From Siderastrea siderea (Eukaryota > Cnidaria > Anthozoa > Scleractinia > Rhizangiidae), in contig OZ034972.1 of assembly GCA_964030785.1 (NCBI GenBank), positions 51,764,538 through 51,828,537 on the forward strand: a stretch of DNA of 64,000 nucleotides, in the 5' to 3' direction. Under the pieces are notes generated by a model. The model did no database searches. It was given only the letters and a program-made list of their open reading frames with translations, and was not told the DNA's origin. The translations under genes and the position numbers were made by a program. Of this stretch, positions 11,874-23,733 are shown piece after piece; the stretch's first letter is position 1; the number at the start of each line of letters is the position of its first letter.

Positions 11874-11972
11874 GAGTTTGTTTTTGGAAATCGGAGTTTG
11901 TTTTTCGAAAATCGAAGTTTGTTTTTCGAAAATCGGAGTTTGTTTTCGAAAATCGGAGTTTGTTTTTATTCT
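11874..11972. repeat. Tandem repeat, about 21-bp unit
   Basis: Five copies of CGGAGTTTGTTTTTCGAAAAT with small variants. The rest of 11973-12127 shows nothing recognisable. Confidence 0.85.
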
Positions 11973-12127
11973 GAAATTAGTAGTTAATAGCAAGGGTTGA
12001 CAGGCTGCACAATCTCTTCCATTGTGAAACATGTGATAACAAACAAATACAAACGGCAACATTTGAGAGGGAAGTCTCAAGCTGTGATATGTTTGGAGGG
12101 TTTAATAGACGTTCTTAGAGCCGTTTA

Positions 12128-12336
12128 AGTGATTAGTTTTGCTAAGGTCAGGTAATATTTAAATGGCATTTCTTTGCCTTAACATGATCCATGTGCTGGA
12201 TTTATCAGAGGATATACATACAACAAATTTATTTTATTTGGAAATGTTTGATAGTTTTACGAAGAATAGAAACAATTAGATGTTCTTACCACAACAGGAA
12301 TTTGGAAATTATATTGGAATGTAATTGAGTAACATT
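12128..12336 (+). repeat. 209-bp repeat at the left breakpoint of duplicated copy A
   Basis: This stretch, from AGTGATTAGTTTTGCT to TTGAGTAACATT, is nearly identical to 33401-33609. Its last base abuts the point where homology to the TNFR-B ectodomain exon begins (12337). The second copy lies close to where block B diverges from block A, so the repeat probably took part in the duplication. Confidence 0.8.
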
Positions 12337-14531
12337 AAATGTCTCGACTGTCCCGACATTCCCGCGGGCTCACAGCCTTCAGTCCCGTGTGGGAGTTCAG
12401 TTGCATATGGAACACCTGTTCATTGCATATCCTGCCAGCCTGGAAACGTACGTACTCGGACAAATACGGAAAAGAAGCATGTAAGGCGTGTACTGTATGT
12501 TCTGAAGGAAAAGCAGTGAAAAAAAAACTGTACGTTGTTCTCAAACAGTGAGTGTGATGATAAATGCGCGCATGGGTTTTACTCTGAGCCATTTATCTTC
12601 GACTGTTTTCGTTGTACACAGTGCTGCGGTGACGCTAAGGACGGGATAGCAGAGGAATGCGCGAATTTTGGGAAGAAGTGTAAAGTGCGGTCAACACCGT
12701 GTTCCAATGTGCCTACAATGGCTTCTCAAACAACAGTGGACAGTCAAAAGACCTCTATAAAGACAAATCAGCGAGGGAGGATGCAAATTGATACGAAGAC
12801 ACTGTTGGTTCCGCACCTCACTAAGCCACCGACTTCTTCAGTTCCGCCTTCTTCGCCAGGGAATAACCGTCAAGTTATAGGAGGAAAGCAGATAGAGTCG
12901 GGGGAAAATAACAGTGAAGACAAAACGCTTATGATTCTAGCTGATAGCAGCAGTTATAGCAATATTAGGGATTTTGGGGCTGATTGCTTATATAATATAC
13001 GGAAGACTAACCAATCGCGACATTAACAGCGTGGATGAAAATGAACCAGTTCAGCTCAACCAAATTGCCTCTCCCTCACAACAGCAACTGAATTCAGGTA
13101 AGTCGTTCTTAAAGGAGCTCACTCCAGAAACGGTGTATTTTTTGAAATCGTTAATAAAAAGATAACACTAAGTTGAGTTACTGGCCGTGGTTTTAGCTTC
13201 TAAAGTGCACTCGATCCCACTGCTCTGGGAACGAGCCCACGTTACCCAGCCGCTGGTCTCGTTGAACGATATGACGTCATGGACAAGCGGCCAGGCTGCT
13301 AAGTACCACTCAAAATGGCGACGCAAAGTGTTGAATTTTGGCCCTCTTTGGAGAGGAATTTCAGTGGGATGGGATGAACTTTAGAAGCTAAGATTATGGT
13401 CAGTAACTCAACTTAGTGTTATCTTTTTATTAGCGATTTCAAAAAATACACCGTTTCTGGAGTGACCTTCTCCTTTCAGCATGATAGTTGAATATTTTCC
13501 ATATTACGAGGAGCTGTAAGGCCGGGGGTCTTTTCCTCACAGGAGTGGATCGGAGTTTGCACAGTAACTAAATGGCGAAGGTGTAACTGAGTCTGTCTTG
13601 GCTGGACTGTTTAGCTTCGTATTTTCCCTTGTATTTTCCCGTGTGTTTTTGCGTGTGTTGACCAAGTTACGACACTGTGTTCACTGAGCTGCATTCTTTG
13701 AATAACTTGCACAGAGCGACTTGTCTGGGGATAACTTAAAATGCTAAGGGCAAGGGGAGTCAGTGAAGTTTTGTGCTATATCTAAATCAGTGACCTTTGT
13801 TTATCGAATAATCGGAGTTACTATACGTCATACGCTGACTGGCAAAATTTGCTTTGCTGAAGTTAGAGATCAGTTACTATAAAGGAACAATAAAAAAGTG
13901 AGGTGACGACCAGCAGTTCAACAATTTCACATTTTGTAAATCTTTTAAGTAACAAACGGTTTGTTACATGTATGTTCTGTTGCGATCCGAAAATGGATTC
14001 CACTAGCACATAATTTGTATCCCTAGGGAAAGGGTTATGTGTTATTTGAAGCTTCCACACTAAAAAAAAATGTTATTTGACAACTTTCCTTTGATCGAGA
14101 TTTAAAAAAATGTTAAATGTCTCTAGGTCAGAGCGATCGGCACAATTTGTTAGACTGTATAATGTGGCCTTTGTAGTCTCTGTGGCCGTATCGTCCGATA
14201 AAACCAGGTCTAACTTTAACTTCGTTTGAACTATCGGCCCTAAATCTCTAAATTCCATGCGAGAATTAACATAAATATTTGTGAATTTTGAATGTTGCTT
14301 GTTTTTAGAGTCCATAACCCTTGAGTGACTTGAGAACGATCACCAGGATCTTTTTGATTGGATGTGCTTAAAGCTTGATAATGGAGGATGGTGGTACAGG
14401 CGTGACTACGAACGCTTAGCTGCTAAGTACAAGAAAATTTCACTGGAAGAACGGAACGCTTTGCACGATGAGCTCTAAGAAAAGGAAGTCCCTCCAAGAT
14501 GTTAATGAAACTAATGCCGTATGCAGGGTAA
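12337..14531 (+). pseudogene. Broken TNFR copy (TNFR-psi)
   Basis: A close copy of TNFR-B exons 2 and 3. Homology begins inside exon 2 (matching 29609), so the signal peptide and the first cysteine are missing. Frameshifts break the ectodomain: a CGTA duplication near 12448 (GAAACGTACGTACTCGG) and extra A bases near 12525. Another shift lies in the membrane helix near 12940. The exon 2 donor (GTAAGT at 13098) and the exon 3 acceptor (before 14309) are kept. Exon 3 has an in-frame TGA at 14326-14328, another stop after DEL near 14476, and a deletion of about 90 bp removing most of the end of the death domain, though the last residues (LMPYAG) remain. It cannot make a receptor. It faces the broken CARD-CC copy just as TNFR-B faces the intact gene. 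Confidence 0.9.
13112..13479. mobile_element. MITE inserted in the TNFR-psi intron
   Basis: Compared with TNFR-B, whose intron reads GTAAGTCGTTCTTAGCATG without interruption, the pseudogene has about 368 extra bases. Their ends are inverted copies about 70 bp long (left CACTCCAGAAACGGTGTATT, right its complement ending near 13465). The empty site in TNFR-B dates the insertion after the duplication. Confidence 0.85.
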
Positions 14532-15617
14532 ACAATTGCAACTCGCCTTCTCAGTATTCAATGAGCTTAATTCTGCTGAGATGAGTGACCAGAGGGCGAC
14601 AGGCAGGAAGATCTCAGTTAAAAACGCTCGGAAAAAAGGAAACAAGGAACACTCGGAAACAATGAACATCTGGTTACTGAAAAACTAATATTTTGTTTGA
14701 AGAACAACAGAAATTATCGGGCGTTTTCTTTTTTTAGATTGTCTCATACTAGCCACTGCATGGACCATCTCGACCATCTTGTGGGGAGCCAGGTCTCTTT
14801 CCAGAAAGTATAACATTCCGTTTAAAATTCTTATAAAAATGAATGCGCTTAAACAGTAGGTAGTGACTGGGGAGAGACAGGCGGTCTCGTTTTTTTTCTC
14901 GTTCTTTCACTCGCGCGCCACCTTGTATCTGAACGCCTTATTGCTGATGAGAATACTTCTCCAGGGAATATAGTAGAAAGCTTGCACTCTCACTTTGAAC
15001 TTTTTTAAATGTAAGTGTCAAACTAACGTGTACTGGATTCCAAAATCGTTTCATTCTAATTTTAACATATTTGAAGTATGTTTGATTAACGCAAGAGGTA
15101 CAATAGTTTGGAGCTGGATAGTCTGTAGAAAAATCAACAGCTTCAAATACATTACTGTTGATTTGCTCAAGCATTTCGCTCTAATTTTTGAATTTATTGT
15201 AAGATAGTAAAAAAGACAAAAGCAAACAAAAAACTAACAACTAAAACGCAGGCTACGTAGACTTTTAAGTGTTTGGATAATGAGTTGACGTCGAGCAACT
15301 GTAGCAAATTTGTTGCATTTGTAATATATGTCAATTGCCATTTAATTGTCACTAACTAGCAAGAGTAACTTATACCGTAAGACTATTTAAATAGGTTGAA
15401 TTTAATTGAACTCGCAATCTCAGGATTACAAGGACACTTGACAATCTCTTAGTGTTTGAGATGACGATGGGATCTATAAGGATCCGTGAATTATGAATAG
15501 ACAGTATAATTTTTCCATTCTCAGATTGTGGTGAACTATGGGACTATGGCCAGTTAATGAGCAAGAAAACCTGGGGAAAGTGTCCTACTCTTGCACAGTC
15601 TCAGAGACTGGAAAACG

Positions 15618-15650
<33 letters not shown>

Positions 15651-15724
15651 GTCAGTCAGTCAGTCAGTCAGTCGGTCAGTCAGTAACTCAGCTATTTTAT
15701 CAATCAGTCGTTTGTGTATTTAAG
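14532..15724. repeat. Duplicated spacer, copy A (matches 32107-33350)
   Basis: Nearly base-for-base copy of the DNA downstream of TNFR-B, including an unrecognised inverted pair of small ORFs and a (CAAT)n/(CAGT)n tract at about 15618-15685. No gene is evident. A G tract follows at about 15737-15752, where homology to block B stops. Confidence 0.85.
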
Positions 15725-15951
15725 TAAGGGACGGAGGGGGGGGGGGGGGGGGTGAAAAACCCGAAAAGAATTGTTTGTAAAATCAAAAAAGCCCAATTAA
15801 ATTGTTTGCAGACATCAAAAAGAGAAAATAAAAAGTTTGCAGACTAGTTGATACATAGTTTGATTTATATAAGTAAATTTAGTCCTATTTGTCAAAATGC
15901 AAGATAACAATGCAACAAAATGATTTGCATGGATTCATCAACTGGTTTGAC

Positions 15952-16081
15952 ATGGTAAATTAGCCACCACAAACTAATTCAAAAGTTGACATTTTGAGTG
16001 TTAGCTATTCATTAGAGGAAATGAGCTATTTTAACACTCAAACATCAGTTTTGTCATTTCTTTCCGGTGGCTAATTTACCA
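15952..16081. mobile_element. Short hairpin MITE
   Basis: TGGTAAATTAGCCACC at the left returns as GGTGGCTAATTTACCA at the right. Inner arms (TTTTGAGTGTTAGCTATT and AGCTATTTTAACACTCAAA) also pair. It lies in copy A only; block B has about 2.7 kb of other DNA in this place. Confidence 0.7.
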
Positions 16082-16280
16082 AATCGACTTGGTTGATAAG
16101 CCCCAATTTCTGTTTTTTACTTTTCCACCAACAAATGACCTTCGTATATTTTTTTTCATGCATTTTGGAAGAATCTGTTTAAACATCAAGACATTTTGTC
16201 TTTGCTGATCATTTCTTTCGTTCACAAGACCTATGTGTGTTTGACCATGCAGTGTTACTGTACGACTTTTGTACAAGTAT

Positions 16281-17402
16281 TTATCTAGACTCCAGTTTAG
16301 TGACTCTGTTCTTTAGGTACCGGAGTTCATCCCTTTCGATCAAGACATCATTATACAAAGAGTTAGTATAGGTTTTGAGTCTGCGTAGAGTATCCAGGAT
16401 GTTACTGGGGTCTAGCTCAACCTTTATTTCATTGTAATATTCGTCGGGCTCATAGAATTGAGCGTTCACGCTTCTCCAGCTGCCAGTCAGTCGTGTCCTT
16501 CTCAGTTGCTCGGTTTGGGACTGGAGCTTATTTATGCCAGGTGAGCCACACCGGGCAGCGAGTCTTTCTTTCCGCTGTTGCCATTTCAGTCATTCTACAG
16601 AATCCTGTTGAGCCATTGTCATCGCCGCCCTGTTCAAAGCACAGTTCCTCTTCGTAATCGTCTTCCTCGTAATGCAGATTCATCTGACTTTCTCTCAGCT
16701 GATCTCGCAGATCTTCCAGCTCTACATGGAGATCTTCTTTCTCCAACTGCAGCTTAGCAACTTCATTCTCGGATTTCTCTCGTCTTCGTTTTTCATCTTG
16801 AAGCTGCTTTTCCAGAAGAGCAACTCTGTCGTCCAGTGACTCAGCTTGCCGTTTCTCTTTCTTTCGTCTGTTCAGCGAATTGAGGGACTCATTCCTTTGT
16901 TTCAGACTCTCTCCGCTGCTGCATTTCGCAAACTTTGATCTGCGCTGACCCGTTTCATTAAGTCTTCCGAGGGAAGCGCTTTTCTGCAGTTTTTCAAGCG
17001 AGCCCCACTGTTTAACCCGTTTGAGGCATAGAGTGTCTAGATGACTTTCGCCAGCCATCTTCATGTTCCCATTCCAAGTCCTCATTTCTCGCTAACAGCG
17101 AGTCGGAAGTCTGAACTGATCCGCATTGCGTTTGATCAATCAGCACTGAATTGTTGTCATCTCGACTTGCTTCGTTGGGGCGAGTAGTTAGCAAACTCGT
17201 TTTCATCGCTTGGATCTGAGTCATAATCAGCAAAGAGACCGGAACTGCTTGAGTCACTGAAGATGATGGAGCTTCGTCTTATCTCCTCGTGTTCTTTCTT
17301 GGTGTTCTTGTGACGTTTCTCTTCTTCAATGAGCCTCAACTTCAGGGACTGCGTCTCATCAAGGTCGTTTTCTAATTCTGCCAAGATGGTGCTGATTTCT
17401 GC
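16281..17402 (-). pseudogene. Broken copy of the CARD-CC coiled-coil exon (CARD-CC-psi)
   Basis: Very close to the intact exon at 37443-36263, with the acceptor (TTTGCAG) and the terminal stop kept, but at least four deletions break the frame: about 13 bp near 17197, about 16 bp near 17050 (loss of ATCAACACTTCCAAAC), about 30 bp near 16560 (loss of the segment coding for LLTADSEIT) and 3 bp near 16590. The upstream intron is copied to about 18967, but the CARD exon is not. It could still be transcribed from elsewhere, but it encodes no CARD and no full coiled coil. Confidence 0.9.
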
Positions 17403-18967
17403 AAACAACAGTAACATTCAATGAGTATTTCTTCTTTGGTAGGAGCCTTGAAGTAGAAATATGGGACTCAAGGGGGTGCGGTGGGGACTCTGGAGCCGTG
17501 CACACTTTTATCTAATTTTAGCATCAGTTTGAAAAGCCAAAAGACGTGTTTGCATCGATGGAAGCCTAAAAATAATGGTCCAATTTCCTATCAATGGCTA
17601 TTGTAGTGTACAGAAGCTATTGGTAACTGTGTATGGCGAAGGATGGCCAGGATGGAAATGTTTGCAACTTGAAAAATTCCGCAAACTTTGTACAGTCCCT
17701 TGCGTCTTAGATACAATGAATGGGTAAAGACTGATTTTGACTCGTTCTTTCTTTACAAAAATGGCATTGCCTTTTAAAATGGAGTCGGAACCCCAACACT
17801 TTTTATCTGCTTGAAACCAATAGTAGCTCTGGCGTAATTCGATGGAGGCCCAGCAGACTTTTAGCCTTGCAAATGCTTGAGAAGAAGCTGTGGAGTCTTA
17901 AATTTTTTCGGAGCCCCGAATTTTCGTATAATCGCTATATCAAATTGACCACTGGTATCGTGAATGGCGGTCCTTTCTAGAGCCTTTCTATTCTAAGTGG
18001 ATTTAGCTCCCGGAGGAGATTACATGGCTCTGAAGCCTTTAGTCGTATCTGATTGTGGGTAAAGATAAGCTATAAAGTAAACAAACCCTTGGCTTGCCAA
18101 CTTGGAACTCCCGTTAATTACTAAGCATAAGTTAGAAGCTGAAATTGTTCCGGCAGTGCCGAAAGCACAAAGATGAATAAGAGAATAAAATAACTAAGAT
18201 CACAAGGCCTTTTATAAGAAGGATTTCTTATTTCTGGCAGAAGTTTACAATCATGCTAACAATATTGATCTTTCTGTGGTTCATGCATGATATGGGTTTG
18301 TTTTCCGGTATATTGCTTCGCCGATACAAAAGAAAGCTCGATATTGTAAGTGCTGGGAAATAACGTAGTTTCCTTCATTACCCTTTTTCATTCCAATAAG
18401 AGACAAATACAGTTACTATAGTAATAGAATTTTTTTGTATTTTCTGGTTTGCCACAGCCACCATTTTCTTTTTTGTGATAAATATACGTTATCCCCTAAC
18501 AGATCATTTCTTACTTTTCAACAACTTTTAGAATGCGACTATTTATTGACAGGTAAGGACAGGCCAGCGGGGCGAAGGACAGCAAAACAAGAGAGATTAA
18601 TTTATTCACATGTTGGTTGAGGAGTTTTGCTTTTTGGTCTTTCTGTCAGAAATATAAATAGAGGTTTGTATTTCCAAACATTGCCCAAATTAGTAAGCAT
18701 TTGAAATACGACCTTTCAGAGTCATAAAATCTTCATCCTAGAAGAGCCCCCAACGATTCGTTCTGTGGAATATGTTCTCGGAAGGCATAAACCACCTCAA
18801 AAATTCGAAGTTAATATTTTAGAAAGCAACGCTTGCATGTTATCATTGCGTGTTCCTGACGCTAAATAAATGGGAATGAAGCTAAACGAAGGGGACGAAC
18901 AAACCTCGGCAGCCTTTAGTCTATAAATAGAATACTAGTCCAAACGAGTTTACAAATGAAAATAATT
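17403..18967. repeat. Duplicated intron of CARD-CC, copy A
   Basis: Matches 37446-39060, the intron of the intact CARD-CC gene, with scattered substitutions and small indels. One visible loss is about 55 bp near 17760, relative to 37798-37853. Homology ends about 14 bp short of the CARD exon donor. Small ORFs inside are not supported. Confidence 0.85.
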
Positions 18968-21900
18968 TAAAGTGTATATGACACGAAAATTTTTTCTTCG
19001 GTTTTTTATTGTTTTATGTGTATAAAAAACGATTCTAAGCTTTAAACCGGCATCAAACTTCTCAAACGTACTTTTTTTGCGGTGAAAATAGGGCAAATTT
19101 GACTTCAAAAGTGTCGCCGTCTCGCGCGGCCAAAATATCACGTGATTAGCTAATGTGACGTCAATCGACTTGATAACAAAACCAACATGGTGTCAAAGTG
19201 GAAGGAACTTGGCAGAGTTGGGAAAGGTTTCTCGTAGCTAAAGCGCCTAATAAGTAGTGGTTTGCTGATTATCCTTTTTGACGATATGGAGGGAAAGTTC
19301 TCAGTATTCCTCGGATCCAGCATTTTGGGACAAGGGAATCGAAATTATTGTGTTGAAGGAGATGCATGATCGAAGCACTCGAGCTACTCGAGATTTTGAT
19401 GTTTGCTATGTTTTTAACGGGTTTTAACTTGAAGATATGGTTACGAATGAACATTGTTTTGTAAGGATCTGTCTCGATAAGCAAAGAAGTTTTACTGCAA
19501 AGCCCAGGGATTCTTTTCATTCGCAAAGCAGGACAGGTACGATAGCGTTGTCTGACTTTTGATTGTACAGGCGAACAAGAGCTACCAGTATGGTCTTAAA
19601 TGAAATTTGTTTTTATTCTTCTCTGGACTTCAGTAAGACATTATGATATCAATATAATTTCAACGACGATCGCCTTCTCATAACATTTTTACACTGGACT
19701 GGGCATACACTGTCTTAACCTGACTGCACTGGATGAAGGATTTTAAATTAAATAAATCACCTTTTTAACAAGACAAGAGTTCAGGATTTTGTTTGACTCT
19801 TCCTGTGAGGAGGCTGTAAATGCCTCGTTGCTAGAGAGTGAAAACAGAAAGAAAATCAAGAGGTTGTGAAAGAATTCCAGGAAAATGTCTCACTCAGTTA
19901 TATTTGTTTATGAAGACAAACATTTTCTAGGAGTTTGTTTAATCCTATGTCTACACATCAAGGTTTTTAACAATCAGGCTGAAATTTATTCCCTGCCTTT
20001 TCACTGATGACCATGACCTGATCTGACCTGACCCGACTTACATCAGCTTGCCAACAACAAAAATCCCTGTTAATACTAACAGCTGTAACTAAGCTAGATT
20101 GATCCAGGCCTCGACAGATCTAGGTTGGGTGGTTGTTGATACTGACACAGGGCATTCAGACCCTTCCCCCCCCCCCCCCTTTCACTTTTTGGTCAGATGA
20201 AGTAAAGATGAAATGATTATCTCTCGTTGCTTTATGTTTGGTGGTGCTTCTGATAAATCAGTAAATATCAACTATCAAAATTGAAGATCAAGTGATGATG
20301 ACAGAAGGACATCCCTTCTGTTGTAATGATTGTGACCTATTGTCAACAAGGACAATACATTACATTGTATTTAATTTACTATTTTAGAAACTTCCCAGAT
20401 AGGAATACTTAGGTAAATTGTTGTTGTTGTTGTACTGCCACTCTTTGTTGGCTGTGACAAAACAGGTACACCATGTCATGATATTACAAACACAATAATT
20501 ATTCCTAAGGAAAAATTGACTTGTAATTTACAATGTTGTTAAGGATGTCACAAATGCCCCAAGCTTTTACTCTGTCTCCAGTTATTAGGAACTATGGAAT
20601 TAATTTAGGTGCTCCATACAGGGCTTCCACCTCTCTCCATCAGAATCAGGCTTAAGCAGATTAAGCTTGCGGGGCCAGCCCTGTGCCAGGAACCTGTATT
20701 ATATGTGTGTGTTTAGGGGGGGGGGGGGGGGGAGCTGCTGTACATAATATCTACAAGGGATGTATGGATCCTCATCACTGTGTATGAGTGATACATATGC
20801 TTTGGTAATCGACCAGTTAATAATGATTATTATTGATGAAGATGGTTATGATTCAATAACAGTTCTACAATATTGGAAAACCATACCCACTGCAAAACAA
20901 AACAAAATGAGCTGTATTTTAAGGCGAAATGTGACTGCCTTCATGGTACTGAGTTGTTTGAAAAATTACTGAGCCAAGATTAGGTGTTAATACCGTAATA
21001 TTGATACTCTAGATAGCAACAGTCTTAAGCTGCTATATTTACTGAATCAGCCAGTGATATGGCAAGTAGCATGCGAGCCGAAGTCAGTTTCAGTGCCGTT
21101 TTTAAAGTAAAGCGTGTATAGATTCTAATTGCAGGATAACACGATAGTGGAAATAAATGTCTTTTCTGGCCTGGAAGTACATTGCGTACAGCCATATTAT
21201 CAACAAAACGGTTTCGTCATTGGCTTTTCTCTATGCTCTATAAAAACACTTTTGCTTGCTGCAGAAACCACTGAACCTATGGCCGGGCTGGGAATAAACT
21301 CTGGGAACTCGTTGTTAAATCGAAATGAATCGAAAATCCAGCGCACTCTCTGTAAGAACGACAACATTTTTGCGGTATTAAAACATCAAAACAACCGGCA
21401 CTTTCAGTTCTCCTTAGGTTGATGGAAACAGTAAGCTGTTTATGTGAACACAGGGGCTTTGATGTTCTTGATAAACCCTAAAAGAACTCAACAAAGAAAT
21501 CTCACAACTGAGGTGCTTCCACTGATGTACATGTATAGTCAGGATAAATCATCGACTTTGAGATCAACCTCCTCACCACAGTACGAAAGAAAAGAAGGCA
21601 TCGCAAATGTTCGTCATTGTCTGGCTTGATAAGACCTAAACGAGCTCTATTTTTTTCTCCTACTTGTTCTTTCTCGCTGTAGGTCTTGGAAGTTTCGAGA
21701 AGATCCCCCGATACTGCTGAACAATGTCGACATTTTGAGGCGACTTGTAACAAAAACACGGCGTTCGCGGGAACGCAATCAAGTCGATTGACGTCACTAT
21801 GCGGTAAATTCGGTCCCAGTCCTGGGACAGTTTTGAAGTGAAAAATAAGGTCTTTTGCCCGAGAAAAAAGAGGTTTTTAAAAATTTTAGACAGGTTTTAA

Positions 21901-21970
21901 GTTTAGTATCATTTTTTATACACATCAGACTCTCAAAAACGGAAGAAAAAAATTTCGTTTCTCAAACCAC
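18968..21970. mobile_element. Degenerate element of about 3 kb at the right edge of copy A
   Basis: The left edge (CGAAAATTTTTTCTTC, then ATGTGTATAAAAAACGATTC) and the right edge (about 21890-21968, inverted) match imperfectly over about 75 bp. A second matching pair (GACGTCAATCGACTTGAT near 19151, ATCAAGTCGATTGACGTC near 21778) lies just inside. The interior holds C and G homopolymer tracts (20167, 20717) and no recognisable protein. It begins exactly where block A stops matching block B. Confidence 0.5.
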
Positions 21971-21972
21971 AT

Positions 21973-23733
21973 GTAGCCCAAGCTCCAAAGGGAGCCGTCA
22001 ACATGACATTGGGTAACAGCGTTATATTTATAAGAGTTTGTATGGGAATAGAACGATCGTACAAAATAGTTCAAAATAGGGGAAAGAGATTTAATAAAAT
22101 CGACTTACCCTCCCATCTTCTGTGTATAACTTGTGTTTCTATGGCATTCGGAGGCGTTTCAAAGCGATTCCTGTGGGTTTTAGGTTCTCTGTTTTCCTCT
22201 CCATATATAATTCCTCCCTTCTCCCACCGCGTGCGCAGGTAATTTGTACCAAAAGGCTGGGTCGCTAAGCTATTTTCAAATGGTTGGTGCACGGAACACA
22301 GACTCAACACACGGTCAACGGATCTTTCGATGGCTCTCGATGGAAAGCCTTGTGAGATTTGCATGCTAAAATTGCTCCTTGGCGGACGTTTTCATCCGAT
22401 GACGAGAAGCAGTGGTTAGAACAGCCATCAAAGGTGCTCTAGGCGGAATCTGGAGGCGATGGGAGCCTTTGCCTTTGGGGCGAATTTATGGCTGGATTCC
22501 TACAGGCGATCTCCCCTGGGCTTCGTCGCTCGGGTCCCCTACCTTGAGTCGATTTTATTAAATCTCTTTCCCCTATTTTGAACTATTTTGTACGATCGTT
22601 CTATTCCCATACAAACTCTTATAAATATAACGCTGTTATGCATCAATCACTGAGCGGCTTCCCCCTGGGGCCCACCCCCGGGGACCCCGGGGGATTTGTC
22701 CAAATGCCCATTCAAACCTCATCAAACCCCCCTGGGTATAGGGCAGAGGAATTCTGACAAACCCCCTGCCCCCTGGGTGCAACAATAAGGACCAGTGTTC
22801 CCGTTAACGCACCAATGTACGAATTTTACGCACAAAAACCAGCTATTTGCTTTGCTTAGACTCTCATTTAAAGTTTGTCGTATTTCAGTGCAGTTGGCTT
22901 CACTTGACCAAATAGTTGTATTGTATATATATATATTTTTACTTTCTTTTAAGGTTTTGAGGGCCGTTATGTAAACTACCGGGTTACCGGTAACAATGTA
23001 CTTTACCCTCGGTAAATAAAGTTTCTTTCTTACTTTTCTTTTTCTTTCTAAAAATGGAGAAAAGACGTATGGTTTTTGAGCGCTGTGAGTCCCTGGGATG
23101 CACATGAAATTCGGTGAATTGGGTACTACCCAGGATTGGACTCCTCAAAATAGAAAACGACCCTCAAACACTCACAGCAAACACTGACAACTGGTCCAGA
23201 CAGGTCTAGTTTTTGTTTCGCTGCATAAAATGAAGCCGACAACAGTTGAATCAGTGAAAAGAATTCCCGAAGTCGAAAACTAATAGAACGTTCAATCAAG
23301 GGATTCGCAACAAACCACAACTACCATACCTTTGTTGATAAATTCTTCTAAAGAATTCGCCAGAACAGCTTTCTTCTTATTTCTAACTGAGCTCCAAGCG
23401 TTGAAAACAGGCATTTCGACGAAACTTGGTTAATTCAAGTCTTAAATCTCGTGCGACAAGGGCGCGAAGTGAACACCTCGAACACCTTTCGGGAATCGTC
23501 GATAGGGTATACCGCTGACCAGCAAATCCCCAGGGTCTGGTCTGCTCCCTGGGGTGCAATCTCAATGAACAAAAGTGATATTTTCCCTCACACCCTCGGG
23601 CAACAAATATCTGACAATCTCGACAAATGCTCCTGGCTTCTCGTGGGTGCCCAGGGGGTGGCCCCCAGGGGGAAGCCGCTGATTGATGCATTATGCAATG
23701 TCATGTTGACGGCTCCCTTTGGAACTTGGGCTC
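21973..23733. mobile_element. Inverted-repeat element interrupted by a nested element
   Basis: The left end (CCAAAGGGAGCCGTCAACAT) returns inverted at 23697-23733. After removal of the nested element at 22016-22637, the left terminal repeat continues with TGCATCAATC and AGCGGCTTCCCCCTGG, matching the right end at 23653-23700. Without the nested copy it would be about 1.1 kb. The CCCCTGGG-rich interior resembles the element at 55204-56120. No transposase is seen. Confidence 0.7.
22016..22637. mobile_element. Nested MITE with about 95-bp terminal inverted repeats and TA target
   Basis: The left arm ACAGCGTTATATTTATAAGA (from 22016) is matched nearly perfectly over about 95 bp by the right arm ending near 22636, and TA flanks both sides. 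A TA target suggests a Tc1/mariner-like source. Small ORFs inside have no recognisable domain. Confidence 0.8.
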
